64,000 nucleotides of DNA from the NCBI RefSeq assembly GCF_016598575.1, contig NZ_CP066801.1, forward strand, positions 3,348,001-3,412,000, in the 5' to 3' direction. This DNA is from Streptomyces sp. HSG2 (GTDB lineage Bacteria; Actinomycetota; Actinomycetes; Streptomycetales; Streptomycetaceae). This document shows, piece by piece, positions 50,652 to 59,181 of the stretch (the first letter of the stretch is position 1; the number at the start of each line of letters is the position of its first letter). The notes beneath the pieces are model-generated. The model had not been told where the DNA came from. It saw only the letters and a program-made list of their open reading frames with translations, and did not search any database. Both the position numbers and the translations under genes were made by a program.

Positions 50652-50766
50652 GCGCTCGGCCCGGTCGCGGCGGCGGTCCGGAACCGGCCCTGTCCAGGCG
50701 GCGGCACGGCCGGGAAAGTGGCGCCGACGACGCCGAGTCGGGGCCGGCCGGGTGCGCTCCCGGCCC

Positions 50767-50810
50767 GGCGCCTCCCGCCCGTCCGGCGGCGACGACGGGC
50801 GGGAGGCGCC
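50767..50810 (+). terminator. perfect 17-bp stem terminator after ilvA
   Basis: The arms at 50767-50783 and 50794-50810 are perfectly complementary with a 10-nt loop, 116 nt after the ilvA stop codon and 49 nt before the ABC transporter start. Confidence 0.85.
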
Positions 50811-50858
50811 GTCCGACCCTAGGCTTTGCCCATACTTCCCCGTGACGTGGAGACAGCT

Positions 50859-51920
50859 ATGCCGGGCGCCATTCACGCCGAGGGTCTGGTCAAGACCTTC
50901 GGCGAGGTACGGGCTCTGGACGGAGTCGACCTCGACGTGCCCGAAGGCACCGTCCTCGGGTTGCTCGGCCCGAACGGCGCCGGGAAGACGACCGCGGTTC
51001 GCTGTCTGACCACACTGCTGCGGCCCGACAGCGGGACGGCGACCGTCGCGGGACTCGACGTCCTGCGACAACCCGACGCCGTCCGGAGGTCCATCGGCCT
51101 GTCCGGCCAGTTCGCCGCCGTCGACGAGTACCTCACCGGCCGCGAGAACCTCCACATGGTGGGCCGCCTCTACCAGATGCGATCCCGGGCGGCGAAGGTG
51201 CGCGCCGGGGAACTCCTGGAACAGTTCCACCTCGCCGAGGCGGCCGACCGCCCCGCCAAGACCTACTCCGGCGGGATGCGTCGCCGGCTCGACCTCGCCG
51301 CCGCCCTGGTGGTGTCGCCGCCGGTGATGTTCATGGACGAGCCGACCACCGGCCTCGACCCGCGCAACCGCCAGGAACTGTGGGTGGTGATCAAGCGACT
51401 CGTCTCCGGGGGCACGACGCTCCTGCTCACCACGCAGTACCTGGAGGAGGCCGACCATCTCGCGCACGACATCGCCGTCGTCGACCACGGTCGGGTGATC
51501 GCCCAGGGCACCTCCGACCAACTCAAGGCGCGTACCGGAGGCGAACGGGTGGAGGTCGTGGTGCACCGCCGCGAGCGCCTCGGGGACGCGGCCGAGGTGC
51601 TCCGCGGATTCGGCAAGGGCGGCGCGACGGTCGAGGAGCACACCCGCATGATCACGGTGCCGGTCACCGGGGGCGTCAAGCTGCTCGCCGAGGTCATCCG
51701 CGAGCTGGACTCCCGGGGAGTGGAGATCGACGACATCGGTCTGCGTCGCCCCACCCTCGACGACGTGTTCCTCTCGCTGACGGGACACCCGGCCGAGGAA
51801 GGCGCCGGGAACACCGACGACCCCGACGAACAGGCCCCCGAGGGAGCGGGGCCCGCCGGCGGCCACCGAGCCGCGCCCCGGGACGGCCGGAGCGACTCCG
51901 GCGAGGGGACCGCGTCGTGA
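50859..51920 (+). CDS. ABC exporter ATP-binding subunit, DrrA type
   Basis: A 353-residue ABC ATPase of the daunorubicin-resistance (DrrA) type. Walker A GPNGAGKTT, Q-loop SGQFAAVDEYLTGRENL, signature YSGGMRRRLDLA, Walker B PVMFMDEPTTGLDP and the H-loop are intact; the C-terminal domain (about 230-310) is the DrrA-type extension, followed by an acidic, disordered tail. With the permease it should export hydrophobic drugs or lipids. GGAGA before the ATG at 50859 supports the start. It overlaps the small ORF at 51917 by 4 bp. Confidence 0.9.
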   Translation: MPGAIHAEGLVKTFGEVRALDGVDLDVPEGTVLGLLGPNGAGKTTAVRCLTTLLRPDSGTATVAGLDVLRQPDAVRRSIGLSGQFAAVDEYLTGRENLHMVGRLYQMRSRAAKVRAGELLEQFHLAEAADRPAKTYSGGMRRRLDLAAALVVSPPVMFMDEPTTGLDPRNRQELWVVIKRLVSGGTTLLLTTQYLEEADHLAHDIAVVDHGRVIAQGTSDQLKARTGGERVEVVVHRRERLGDAAEVLRGFGKGGATVEEHTRMITVPVTGGVKLLAEVIRELDSRGVEIDDIGLRRPTLDDVFLSLTGHPAEEGAGNTDDPDEQAPEGAGPAGGHRAAPRDGRSDSGEGTAS

Positions 51921-52078
51921 CCGCCACCCCGGTGGCCGGCCCGACCACCCCTCGCACGGCCGGAGCACTAGCGGTCGTCGCCCCCGTCGCCGCCCGCACC
52001 GAGGGCGGCGCGTCCGCCGCCGGGGTCCGGTCCCTCCCCCCGACCGAGGCCGGGGGCTTCCTCGGAGGTACGTCGTGA
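51917..52078 (+). CDS. possible 53-residue linker ORF between ABC subunits
   Basis: A GTG overlaps the ATPase stop (GTGA), and the ORF's TGA overlaps the permease GTG (again GTGA). The product is Ala/Thr/Pro-rich (MTATPVAGPTTPRTAGALAV at the start) with no domain. Its end carries the GGAGG ribosome site of the permease. It could be a real coupling peptide or a shifted relic of a permease N-terminal extension. Confidence 0.4.
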   Translation: MTATPVAGPTTPRTAGALAVVAPVAARTEGGASAAGVRSLPPTEAGGFLGGTS

Positions 52079-52881
52079 ACGTGGTCGCCGACTCCCTGGT
52101 CATCGCCCGCAGGAACCTCATTCGCATGACGAGGCTGCCCGAGACGGTCGTCTTCGGGGTCATCCAGCCCGTCATGTTCGTCATCCTCTTCACCTTCGTC
52201 TTCGGAGGATCGATCAGGGTGGGGAGCACCACGGACTCGGACGTGTACAAGGACTTCCTGATGGCCGGCATCTTCGCGCAGACGGTCACGTTCGCGACCG
52301 CGGGTGCCAGCGCGGGTATCGCCGACGACATGCAGAAGGGTCTCGTCGACCGTTTCCGCTCGCTGCCGATGGCACGCGGGGCGGTACTGACCGGGCGCAC
52401 CATCGCCGACCTCGCGCAGACCTCGGTCACTCTGCTGGTGCTGGCGATCGTCGCGCTTCTGGTCGGCTGGCGCACCGGCTCCGCCGAGCCGACCAACGCC
52501 GGCAGGGTTCTGGGGGGCTTCGTCCTGCTGCTGCTGCTCGGCTACGCGTTCACCTGGATCGGCGCGCTGATCGGGCTGTCGGTGCGGACCCCGGAGGCGG
52601 CCACCTCGGGTGGGCTGATCTGGTTGTTCCCGGTGACCTTCGTGTCCAACGCGTTCGTGGACCCGAGCAACATGAGCCCCTGGGTGCAGACCGTCGCGGA
52701 CTGGAACCCCTTCAGCGCCACCGTCCAGGCATGCCGGGAACTGTTCGGCAACCCCGGCGTCTCCACCTCCGACGCCTGGCCGATGCAGCACCCGATCTGG
52801 GCGTCCGTGCTCTACTCTTTCGTGATCATCCTGGTCTTCCGGACCCTGGCGGTGCGCAAGTACCGCTCCGCGACGACCTGA
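52075..52881 (+). CDS. ABC exporter permease subunit, DrrB type
   Basis: A 268-residue ABC-2 type permease. The N-terminus ADSLVIARRNLIRMTRLPETVVFGVIQPVMFVILFTFVFGG gives the first membrane segment, and five more follow (about 60-85, 105-135, 140-160, 170-190, 230-255), the usual six. It pairs with the ATPase gene upstream. GGAGG (52064-52068) decides the GTG at 52075. The two terminators at 52899 and 52967 follow. Confidence 0.9.
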   Translation: MNVVADSLVIARRNLIRMTRLPETVVFGVIQPVMFVILFTFVFGGSIRVGSTTDSDVYKDFLMAGIFAQTVTFATAGASAGIADDMQKGLVDRFRSLPMARGAVLTGRTIADLAQTSVTLLVLAIVALLVGWRTGSAEPTNAGRVLGGFVLLLLLGYAFTWIGALIGLSVRTPEAATSGGLIWLFPVTFVSNAFVDPSNMSPWVQTVADWNPFSATVQACRELFGNPGVSTSDAWPMQHPIWASVLYSFVIILVFRTLAVRKYRSATT

Positions 52882-52898
52882 CCCGGGCGCGATCGCGC

Positions 52899-52935
52899 GG
52901 AGCCCCGGCACCCGCTGTTCGGGTACCGGGGCTCC
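52899..52935 (+). terminator. terminator after ABC permease gene
   Basis: GGAGCCCCGG (52899-52908) pairs with CCGGGGCTCC (52926-52935), and ACCCG/CGGGT continues past one mismatch. Confidence 0.8.
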
Positions 52936-52966
52936 GGGCCGCGAGGGGCCCGTCTCGGGTCCGGGA

Positions 52967-52988
52967 GGCCTTCTCCTTCAGGAGGGCC
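52967..52988 (-). terminator. terminator after greA
   Basis: GGCC and TCTCC pair with GGAGGGCC across a TTCA loop and a 2-nt bulge, a few bases after the greA stop codon. Confidence 0.6.
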
Positions 52989-52993
52989 GGGGG

Positions 52994-53491
52994 TCAGCCT
53001 TCGTAGGGCTCGGCCTTCAGGATCCGGACCGATGCCGTCCGGCCGTTCGGCAGTTCGTACGCCGCGTCGTCTCCCACCTTGCGGCCGATGACCCCGGTGC
53101 CCAGTGGCGACTGCGGGGAGTAGGTCTCGACGTCCGCGCTGGCGTACTCGCGCGAGGCGAGCAGGAAGGTCAGCGTGTCGTCCTCGTCGCCGTCGAAGGC
53201 GATGGTGACGACCATGCCCGGGGCCACCGCGCCGTCGGCCGCCGGGGCCTCGCCCACCTTCGCGCTCTCCAGGAGCTGCGTGAGCTGGCGCACGCGAAGC
53301 TCCTGCTTGCCCTGTTCCTCCTTCGCCGCGTGGTACCCGCCGTTCTCGCGCAGGTCGCCCTCCTCGCGCGCCGCGGCGATCTTGGCAGAGATCTCGCTGC
53401 GCGCAGGACCAGTAAGGTAGGCAAGCTCCTCCTTGAGCTTGTTGTACGCCTCCTGGGTCAGCCAGGTGACGTTCTCGCTGGTCTGGGTCAC
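52994..53491 (-). CDS. greA: transcription elongation factor GreA
   Basis: A 165-residue transcript-cleavage factor. The N-terminal coiled coil (TQEAYNKLKEELAYLTGPARSEISAKIAAAREEGDLRENGGYHAAKEEQ, shown in parts) has the DxxE-like acidic tip GDLRENGGYH that reaches the polymerase active site, and the C-terminal FKBP-like domain contains SPLGTGVIGRKVGDDAAYELPNG. It rescues backtracked RNA polymerase. It is followed upstream by the DUF4307 gene in the same direction. Confidence 0.93.
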   Translation of the reverse strand: MTQTSENVTWLTQEAYNKLKEELAYLTGPARSEISAKIAAAREEGDLRENGGYHAAKEEQGKQELRVRQLTQLLESAKVGEAPAADGAVAPGMVVTIAFDGDEDDTLTFLLASREYASADVETYSPQSPLGTGVIGRKVGDDAAYELPNGRTASVRILKAEPYEG

Positions 53492-53657
53492 AGGGTGCTC
53501 CTCGTCGGTACTGGGAATACGAAGGATCGCCCTGCCCGGAAGGATGTTCCCTGAGGGAAGGGCGAAACCACGAGCCTAACAATTGCCTGCCGAAAGGGGG
53601 AGGACATCGGGGGGCGTACTGGTGTCCGCCCAGGTCGGGGGGCGGGGCGCCCGCCGT

Positions 53658-54056
53658 CTAGCGGGCGTGGCAGCCGACCAGTTCGGCCGTGGTCGCGCGC
53701 GCCTTGGTGCGCACGGTGACGGTCCGGTCGAAGCGGGTCTCCTCGCCCTCGAAGAGGAAGTCGGCCTGACCGACCAGTTCCCCGTCCTCGGCCTGGGAGC
53801 GGATCGTGCAGTAGCCGTCGGCGTCGGCGTCCTTGCGGACCTCCAGCCGCACCCGCACGGCGTCCTCGGCGGTCTCGAAGCCGATCACCTTGGCGCTGAC
53901 GCGGTTCTGGCCGACGTAGTGGTGGCCGAAGTAGCCGATGAGGGCGAGGAACGCCACGGCCAGGACCCCGCCGACGATCTTCAGGGTGCGGTCCGTGCGC
54001 GCGTCCGAGGAGCGGCCGTAGCGGCCAGCGGGCGGGCTGGTGCGCGCCGTGCTCAT
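53658..54056 (-). CDS. DUF4307 membrane protein
   Basis: A 132-residue protein with a short cytosolic part, one membrane helix (TLKIVGGVLAVAFLALIGYFG, about 24-44) and an extracellular beta-rich domain (SAKVIGFETAEDAVRVRLEVRKD ...) with two Cys (YCTI and VGCHAR). It is the DUF4307 family, which sits next to mca in actinomycetes. The function is unknown; the position beside mycothiol detoxification suggests a link to redox or cell-envelope stress. It is divergent from mca. Confidence 0.85.
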   Translation of the reverse strand: MSTARTSPPAGRYGRSSDARTDRTLKIVGGVLAVAFLALIGYFGHHYVGQNRVSAKVIGFETAEDAVRVRLEVRKDADADGYCTIRSQAEDGELVGQADFLFEGEETRFDRTVTVRTKARATTAELVGCHAR

Positions 54057-54268
54057 GTCGTCCTCCCGGGCCGGGCGGCGGGCGGTCCCGAAGGGGGCCG
54101 GAGACCGGATCCGGATTCCGGAATTTCTGACCCGCCGTGTCGGTCACTATAGAAGCCGGCCGCAGGCCGTTCGCTCGCCGCCCCCCGTCCGCGGTGTCGC
54201 CGCGGGGCGAGACCGACCAGACAGCGCCGCCCCACCGGGTGGGCGCCGACCCGACCGAGGAATGAGTC

Positions 54269-55150
54269 TTGACTGACCAGCTGCGACTGATGGCCGTTCA
54301 CGCGCACCCCGACGACGAGTCGAGCAAGGGCGCGGCCACCATGGCCAAGTACGTCTTCGAGGGGGTGGACGTGCTGGTGGTGACCTGCACGGGCGGGGAG
54401 CGCGGCTCCATCCTCAACCCCAAGCTCCAGGGCGACGCCTACGTCGAGGCCAACATCCACGAGGTGCGCCGCCGGGAGATGGAAGAGGCCCGGCAGATCC
54501 TGGGGGTCCGGCAGGAGTGGCTCGGGTTCGTCGACTCCGGGCTGCCCGAGGGGGACCCGCTGCCGCCGCTGCCGGAGGGCTGCTTCGCCCTGGAGGACGT
54601 GGAGCGGGCGGCCGGGGAGCTGGTGCGGAGCATCCGTGCCTTCCGCCCGCAGGTGATCACCACCTACGACGAGAACGGCGGCTATCCGCACCCGGACCAC
54701 ATCATGACCCACAAGATCACGATGGTGGCCTTCGAGGGCGCGGCGGACACCGACCGCTACCCCGAGGCGGATTTCGGAGCCCCCTACCGGCCGCTCAAGC
54801 TCTACTACAACCAGGGCTTCAACCGGCAGCGCACCGAGGCGCTGCACAAGGCGTTGCTGGCGCGGGGCATGGAGTCCCCCTACGGGGAGTGGCTGGAGCG
54901 GTGGGACAAGTCCGACTTCCGTCCCCGGACGCTCACGACGCACGTGCCGTGCGGGGACTTCTTCGAGATCCGGGACAAGGCCCTGCTCGCCCACGCCACG
55001 CAGATCGACCCGGACGGCGGCTGGTTCCGGGTGCCGATGGAGGTGCAGCGGGAGGTCTGGCCCACCGAGGAGTACGAGCTGGCCAAGTCGCTCGTGGAGA
55101 CCTCCCTCCCCGAGGACGACCTCTTCGCGGGCATCCGGGAGAATGCCTGA
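54269..55150 (+). CDS. mca: mycothiol S-conjugate amidase
   Basis: A 293-residue zinc amidase of the MshB/Mca family that cleaves mycothiol conjugates of toxins or antibiotics, so that the mercapturic acid can be exported. The zinc site starts with AHPDDES and continues with the NGGYPHPDHIMTH segment. The start is a TTG at 54269 with GAGGAA upstream. It overlaps or abuts the small membrane protein gene at 55152. The antibiotic detoxification role fits a soil actinomycete. Confidence 0.92.
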   Translation: MTDQLRLMAVHAHPDDESSKGAATMAKYVFEGVDVLVVTCTGGERGSILNPKLQGDAYVEANIHEVRRREMEEARQILGVRQEWLGFVDSGLPEGDPLPPLPEGCFALEDVERAAGELVRSIRAFRPQVITTYDENGGYPHPDHIMTHKITMVAFEGAADTDRYPEADFGAPYRPLKLYYNQGFNRQRTEALHKALLARGMESPYGEWLERWDKSDFRPRTLTTHVPCGDFFEIRDKALLAHATQIDPDGGWFRVPMEVQREVWPTEEYELAKSLVETSLPEDDLFAGIRENA

Positions 55151-55151
55151 T

Positions 55152-55391
55152 ATGAGCGCAAGCGCAAGCCTGGCAATGACCCACCTCCTCCCGCTCGCCC
55201 AAGAGCTGGACGAGGACAAGGTCACCCCCGGCCTCCTCGGTTTCGTGGTGTTCGCGGTGATGGCCCTCGCCGTGTGGGGGCTGATGAAGTCGATGAACCG
55301 GCACATGGGCAAGGTCGACTTCGAGGAGGACGCCGAGCCGGCCCCCTCCGCCGCCGACCCGTCGGACGGCACCGCCCGGCGGTCCGGCTGA
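55152..55391 (+). CDS. small membrane protein
   Basis: A 79-residue protein with one membrane helix (GLLGFVVFAVMALAVWGLM, about 28-46), a short basic stretch (KSMNRHMGKVDF) and an acidic, Pro-rich tail. It is conserved next to mca in Streptomyces. The function is unknown. The ATG at 55152, one base after the mca stop, has a ribosome site GGGAGA about 10 nt upstream; an ATG at 55143 is too close to it. Confidence 0.75.
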   Translation: MSASASLAMTHLLPLAQELDEDKVTPGLLGFVVFAVMALAVWGLMKSMNRHMGKVDFEEDAEPAPSAADPSDGTARRSG

Positions 55392-55925
55392 CGCCCCGCG
55401 CCACCTCGGCGGCTCCGGTCCCGCCGCGCGCCGCCCCTCCCGTTCGGCCACCATGGCGCCCGCGCGCTCGTCCGGCCGGGCGAGGCGCGTCGGCCGGCGG
55501 TGCGCCGGTGGCGGTGGGCGCCGTGCGAGAGCGGCCGGAGCGACGTGCCGGCGACGGAATCGCGGCGCACACCCACGAGTACGGCTCGGGCAGGTCGCCC
55601 ATCGAGCCGGCCGACGGGCGACTTGCGTCCTGGGCCTCGACGAGCTGCCCCGGCCCGAGGCCGACGCGAGCCGACCGCACCGGCCGGCTCGTCTTCCCGC
55701 GGCACCTCGCCGGTTCCGAGCGAGCGGGGCGATGGCCGCCATCGGAGGCCGCCTCCCGCTGAACCTCTGTTGTCCTTGGGATTCCCCCGTGGCCTTCCGC
55801 CCCGAAGTCGACCGGGGCGCGGGAGCGTCCCGCGAGGGCCGCGCCTGGCAGGTCCCGTGCGTGCGCTGTCGGCGTGTTGACGGGTCCGTCCCCGCGGAGT
55901 GCTCGCGGGCTGTGATACTGCCGTC
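55392..55925. other. intergenic region before DUF255 gene
   Basis: 534 bp without a recognisable gene on either strand. GATACT (55914-55919) is 6 nt before the ATG at 55926 and could be the -10 box of a leaderless mRNA, without a clear -35. The rest is GC-rich with no strong repeats that I noticed. Confidence 0.45.
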
Positions 55926-58032
55926 ATGGTGAATCGACTGGCAGACTCCCAGTCGCCCTATCTCCTCCAGCACGCCTCCAATCCCGTGGACTGGTGGCCA
56001 TGGGGAGAGGAGGCGATGCAAGAGGCCAAGCGGCGCGACGTCCCCGTCTTTCTCTCGGTGGGTTATTCGTCGTGTCACTTAGCCTGACGATCACTGGTGC
56101 CACGTCATGGCGCACGAGTCCTTCGAGGACGAGGAGACCGCCGCCCGACTGAACGCGCACTTCGTCTGCGTCAAGGTGGACCGCGAGGAGCGGCCCGACG
56201 TGGACGCCGTGTACATGGAGGCGGTGCAGGCCGCCACCGGGCACGGCGGCTGGCCCATGTCGGTCTTCCTGACCCCGGACGCCGAGCCCTTCTACTTCGG
56301 CACGTACTTCCCGCCGGAGGACCGCCACGGCATGCCGTCCTTCCGTCGGGTGCTCGACGGCGTGCGGGACGCCTGGGCGACCCGCCGGGGCGAGGTCACG
56401 GGGGTCGCCAGGCGGATCACCCGGGACCTCGCCCGGCGTGAGTCGCCCGGCGGGCAGGCCGGGCCCCCCACCGAGGAGACCCAGTCCCAGGCGCTGCTCC
56501 GGCTCGCCCGGGACATCGATCCGGCGAGCGGATGGTTCACCGGGGACACCAAGTTCCCGCCCTCCATGGTGATCGAGTTCCTGCTGCGGCACCACGCCCG
56601 GACCGCCTCGGCCGCCGCTCTGGAGATGGCGGAGGCGCTCTGCGGCGCCATGGCCCGGTCGAGCCTGTACGACCAGGTGGGCGGCGGATTCCACCGCTAC
56701 GTCGGCACCCCGCGCCCCGGTGGCCCCCTGGTGCCGCACTTCGAGAAGACGCTCTACGACAACGCCCTCCTCTGCCGCGCCTACGCGCACCTGTGGCGGG
56801 TCACCGGTGACGAGTCGGCCCGCCGGGTCGCCCTGGCGACCGCCGACTTCATGGTGCGAGAACTGCGCACCCGCGAAGGCGGTTTCGCCTCCGCGCTCGA
56901 CGCGGACAGCGAGGAGCCCACGCCGGTGCCCGCGCCCGGAACCGACGGCGACGCAGCGCCGCGCGCCCGGCGCGCGGTGGAGGGCGCCTACTACGTCTGG
57001 ACACCCGAGCAACTGCGCGAGGTCCTCGGCGAGGCCGACGGGGCGACGGCCGCGCAGTACTTCGGCGTGACCGACGAGGGCACCTTCGAGCGGGGCGCGT
57101 CGGTGCTGAGGCGATCCCGCCGGCGAGAGGACGGGGGGCCCGACGCCGACCGTCTCGCACGGATCAGGGAGCGCCTCCTGGCGGCCCGGACCCGTCGCCC
57201 CGCGCCCGAACGGGACGACAAGGTGGTGGCCGCCTGGAACGGGCTGGCCGTCGCCGCGCTCGCCGAGGTCGGAGCCTACTTCGACCGTCCCGACCTGGTG
57301 GAGGCCGCACTCGCCGCGGCGGACCTGCTGGTCCGCGTGCACCTGGACGACCGGGCCCGCCTCGCCCGCACCAGCAGAGGTGGCCGGGTCGGTGTCAACG
57401 CCGGGGTGTTGGAGGACCACGCGGACGTCGCCGAGGGCTTTCTGACCTTGGCCTCCGTCACCGGCGAGGGCGTCTGGCTGGAACTGGCCGGTCTGCTCCT
57501 GGATCACGTCCTGTCCCGCTTCAGGGACGACACCGGCGCGCTGTACGACACGGCGGACGACGCGGAGCGGCTGATCCGTCGCCCGCAGGACCCCACCGAC
57601 AACGCGGCGCCCTCCGGCTGGACGGCCGCCGCCGGCGCGCTGCTGTCCTACGCCGCCCACACCGGATCCGTCGCCCACCGCGAGGCCGCCGAGCGGGCGC
57701 TCACCGTGGTGACGTCGTTGGGACCGGCCGTCCCCCGATTCTGCGGTTGGGGGCTGGCCGTCGCCGAGGCGTTGCTGGACGGGCCCCGGGAGGTCGCGGT
57801 CGTCGGGCATGGCCTCGCCGACCCCGACACGGCCGCCCTGCACCGCGTCGCCCTGCTGGGCACGGCGCCGGGCGCGGTGGTGGCCGCGGGCGAGGCGGGG
57901 GGCGAGGAGTTCCCCCTGCTCGCGGGGCGACCGCTGGTGGACGGCGCGCCGACCGCCTACGTCTGCCGGGACTTCACCTGCCGGGCGCCGACGACCGACC
58001 CGGAGGGCCTGGCCGCCGAGCTGTCCGGCTGA
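55926..58032 (+). pseudogene. DUF255/thioredoxin-domain gene (YyaL-type) broken by a 16-bp insertion
   Basis: The frame starts at 55926 ([31 protein letters not shown]) and reaches [11 protein letters not shown], where homologues read CHWCHVMAHESF. Here 16 extra bases (56079-56094) bring in a stop codon at 56085, and WCHVMAHESFEDEE resumes in the shifted frame and runs normally to 58032. The insertion thus splits the CxxC motif of the thioredoxin-like domain. The downstream part, with the large alpha-barrel domain resembling glycoside-sugar epimerases, could be made from an ATG at 56107, but lacks the CxxC. The family (spermatogenesis-associated protein 20-like) has no settled function. The insertion is flanked by TCAC repeats and looks like an excision footprint or small duplication. 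Confidence 0.85.
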
Positions 58033-58129
58033 GGTGCCCCTCCGGTGCCGCCGGTCGACGCCGTGTTTCCGTGCTCCCCACCCGGCCGGGGCGTCCTCGA
58101 CGACCGTCCCGCGATCGCCCGACCGGGCG

Positions 58130-58843
58130 TCAGGCGTGCTGGTAGGCGACCAGGGAGATCCCGACGTAGTGGGTGACGAAGGCAGCCAGGGTGAGGGAGT
58201 GGAAGACCTCGTGGAAGCCGAACCAGCGGGGTGACGGGTTCGGACGCTTGATGCCGTAGACCAGGCCGCCCACGCTGTAGAGCACCCCGCCCGCTATCAC
58301 GAGGACCAGCACGGCGATGCCGCCGGCCCGCAGGAAGTCCGGCAGGTAGAAGACCGCAGCCCACCCCATGGCGATATAGCACGGGGTGTAGAGCCAGCGG
58401 GGCGCGCCGACCCAGAACACCCGGAAGACGATGCCCGCCGCGGCGGCGGCCCACACGCTCCACAAGAGCCACTGGCCCTTGGCCTCCGGGAGGAGGAGCA
58501 GCGTGAGCGGGGTGTAGGTGCCCGCGATGATCAGGAAGATGTTGGCGTGGTCGAGGCGTCGTAGGACGCCGTCCATGCGCGGGCTCCAGTCGCCCCGGTG
58601 GTAGAGCGCGCTCACCCCGAACAGCAGGCAGGCGGTGAGCACGTAGATCCCGCAGGCGATACGCCCCCTCGTCGAGTCCGCCAGGGCGGTGAGGACCAGG
58701 CCCGCGACCAGCACGGCGGGGAACATCCCCAGGTGCAGCCACCCGCGCAGTCGCGGTTTGACGGGGTGCGGCAGGGAGAGCGGGATCGGACCGCGGCCGG
58801 TGGTCGGCGCGTCCCGGAGCGGCTCGGAGGCGGGCGCAGTCAT
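58130..58843 (-). CDS. hemolysin III / YqfA-type membrane protein
   Basis: A 237-residue protein with seven membrane segments, of the hemolysin III/PAQR-like family. Conserved polar groups are visible: SALYHRGDW, LDHANIFLIIAGTYTPL and GFHEVFHSLTLAAFVTHY, the His residues of which form a metal site in the related receptors. The role in bacteria is unclear; membrane homeostasis is suspected. A -10 TACGAT lies 7 nt before the ATG at 58843, so the mRNA may be leaderless. It is divergent from pckG with a 338-bp gap. Confidence 0.85.
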   Translation of the reverse strand: MTAPASEPLRDAPTTGRGPIPLSLPHPVKPRLRGWLHLGMFPAVLVAGLVLTALADSTRGRIACGIYVLTACLLFGVSALYHRGDWSPRMDGVLRRLDHANIFLIIAGTYTPLTLLLLPEAKGQWLLWSVWAAAAAGIVFRVFWVGAPRWLYTPCYIAMGWAAVFYLPDFLRAGGIAVLVLVIAGGVLYSVGGLVYGIKRPNPSPRWFGFHEVFHSLTLAAFVTHYVGISLVAYQHA

Positions 58844-59181
58844 GCGCCGCATCGTACCCACGTCACCGATGGTCACATATTCCGCTGGTCGGACGATCCG
58901 ACCCGCGGGACTTTTCCCGCGCGGCTCCCTGGCCGGTGACGGTAAAGGAAGGCCCTGGTGAACCCCAGGGTCCGGCAAAGAATCCGGGAACACGCCGAGG
59001 TCCGTGGCGATCCTCACTCCGCTCAGGTGGGCGGCCCTCTGGACAGATGGGCGCGAGCGTCGGATGATCAAATGAGTGCGGTCGGCACCGGATGAGCGCC
59101 ACGGGGAGAACCTTCACGCGGCATCCGGGTCGCAGCCCCCACGGGGCCTCCCAACAACACATCCCTCACCTAGGAGCAATC
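58844..59181. other. divergent region before pckG
   Basis: It contains the hemolysin III promoter region and a small hairpin CCCTGG/CCAGGG (58953-58970). I see no further gene or clear promoter for pckG. Confidence 0.4.
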
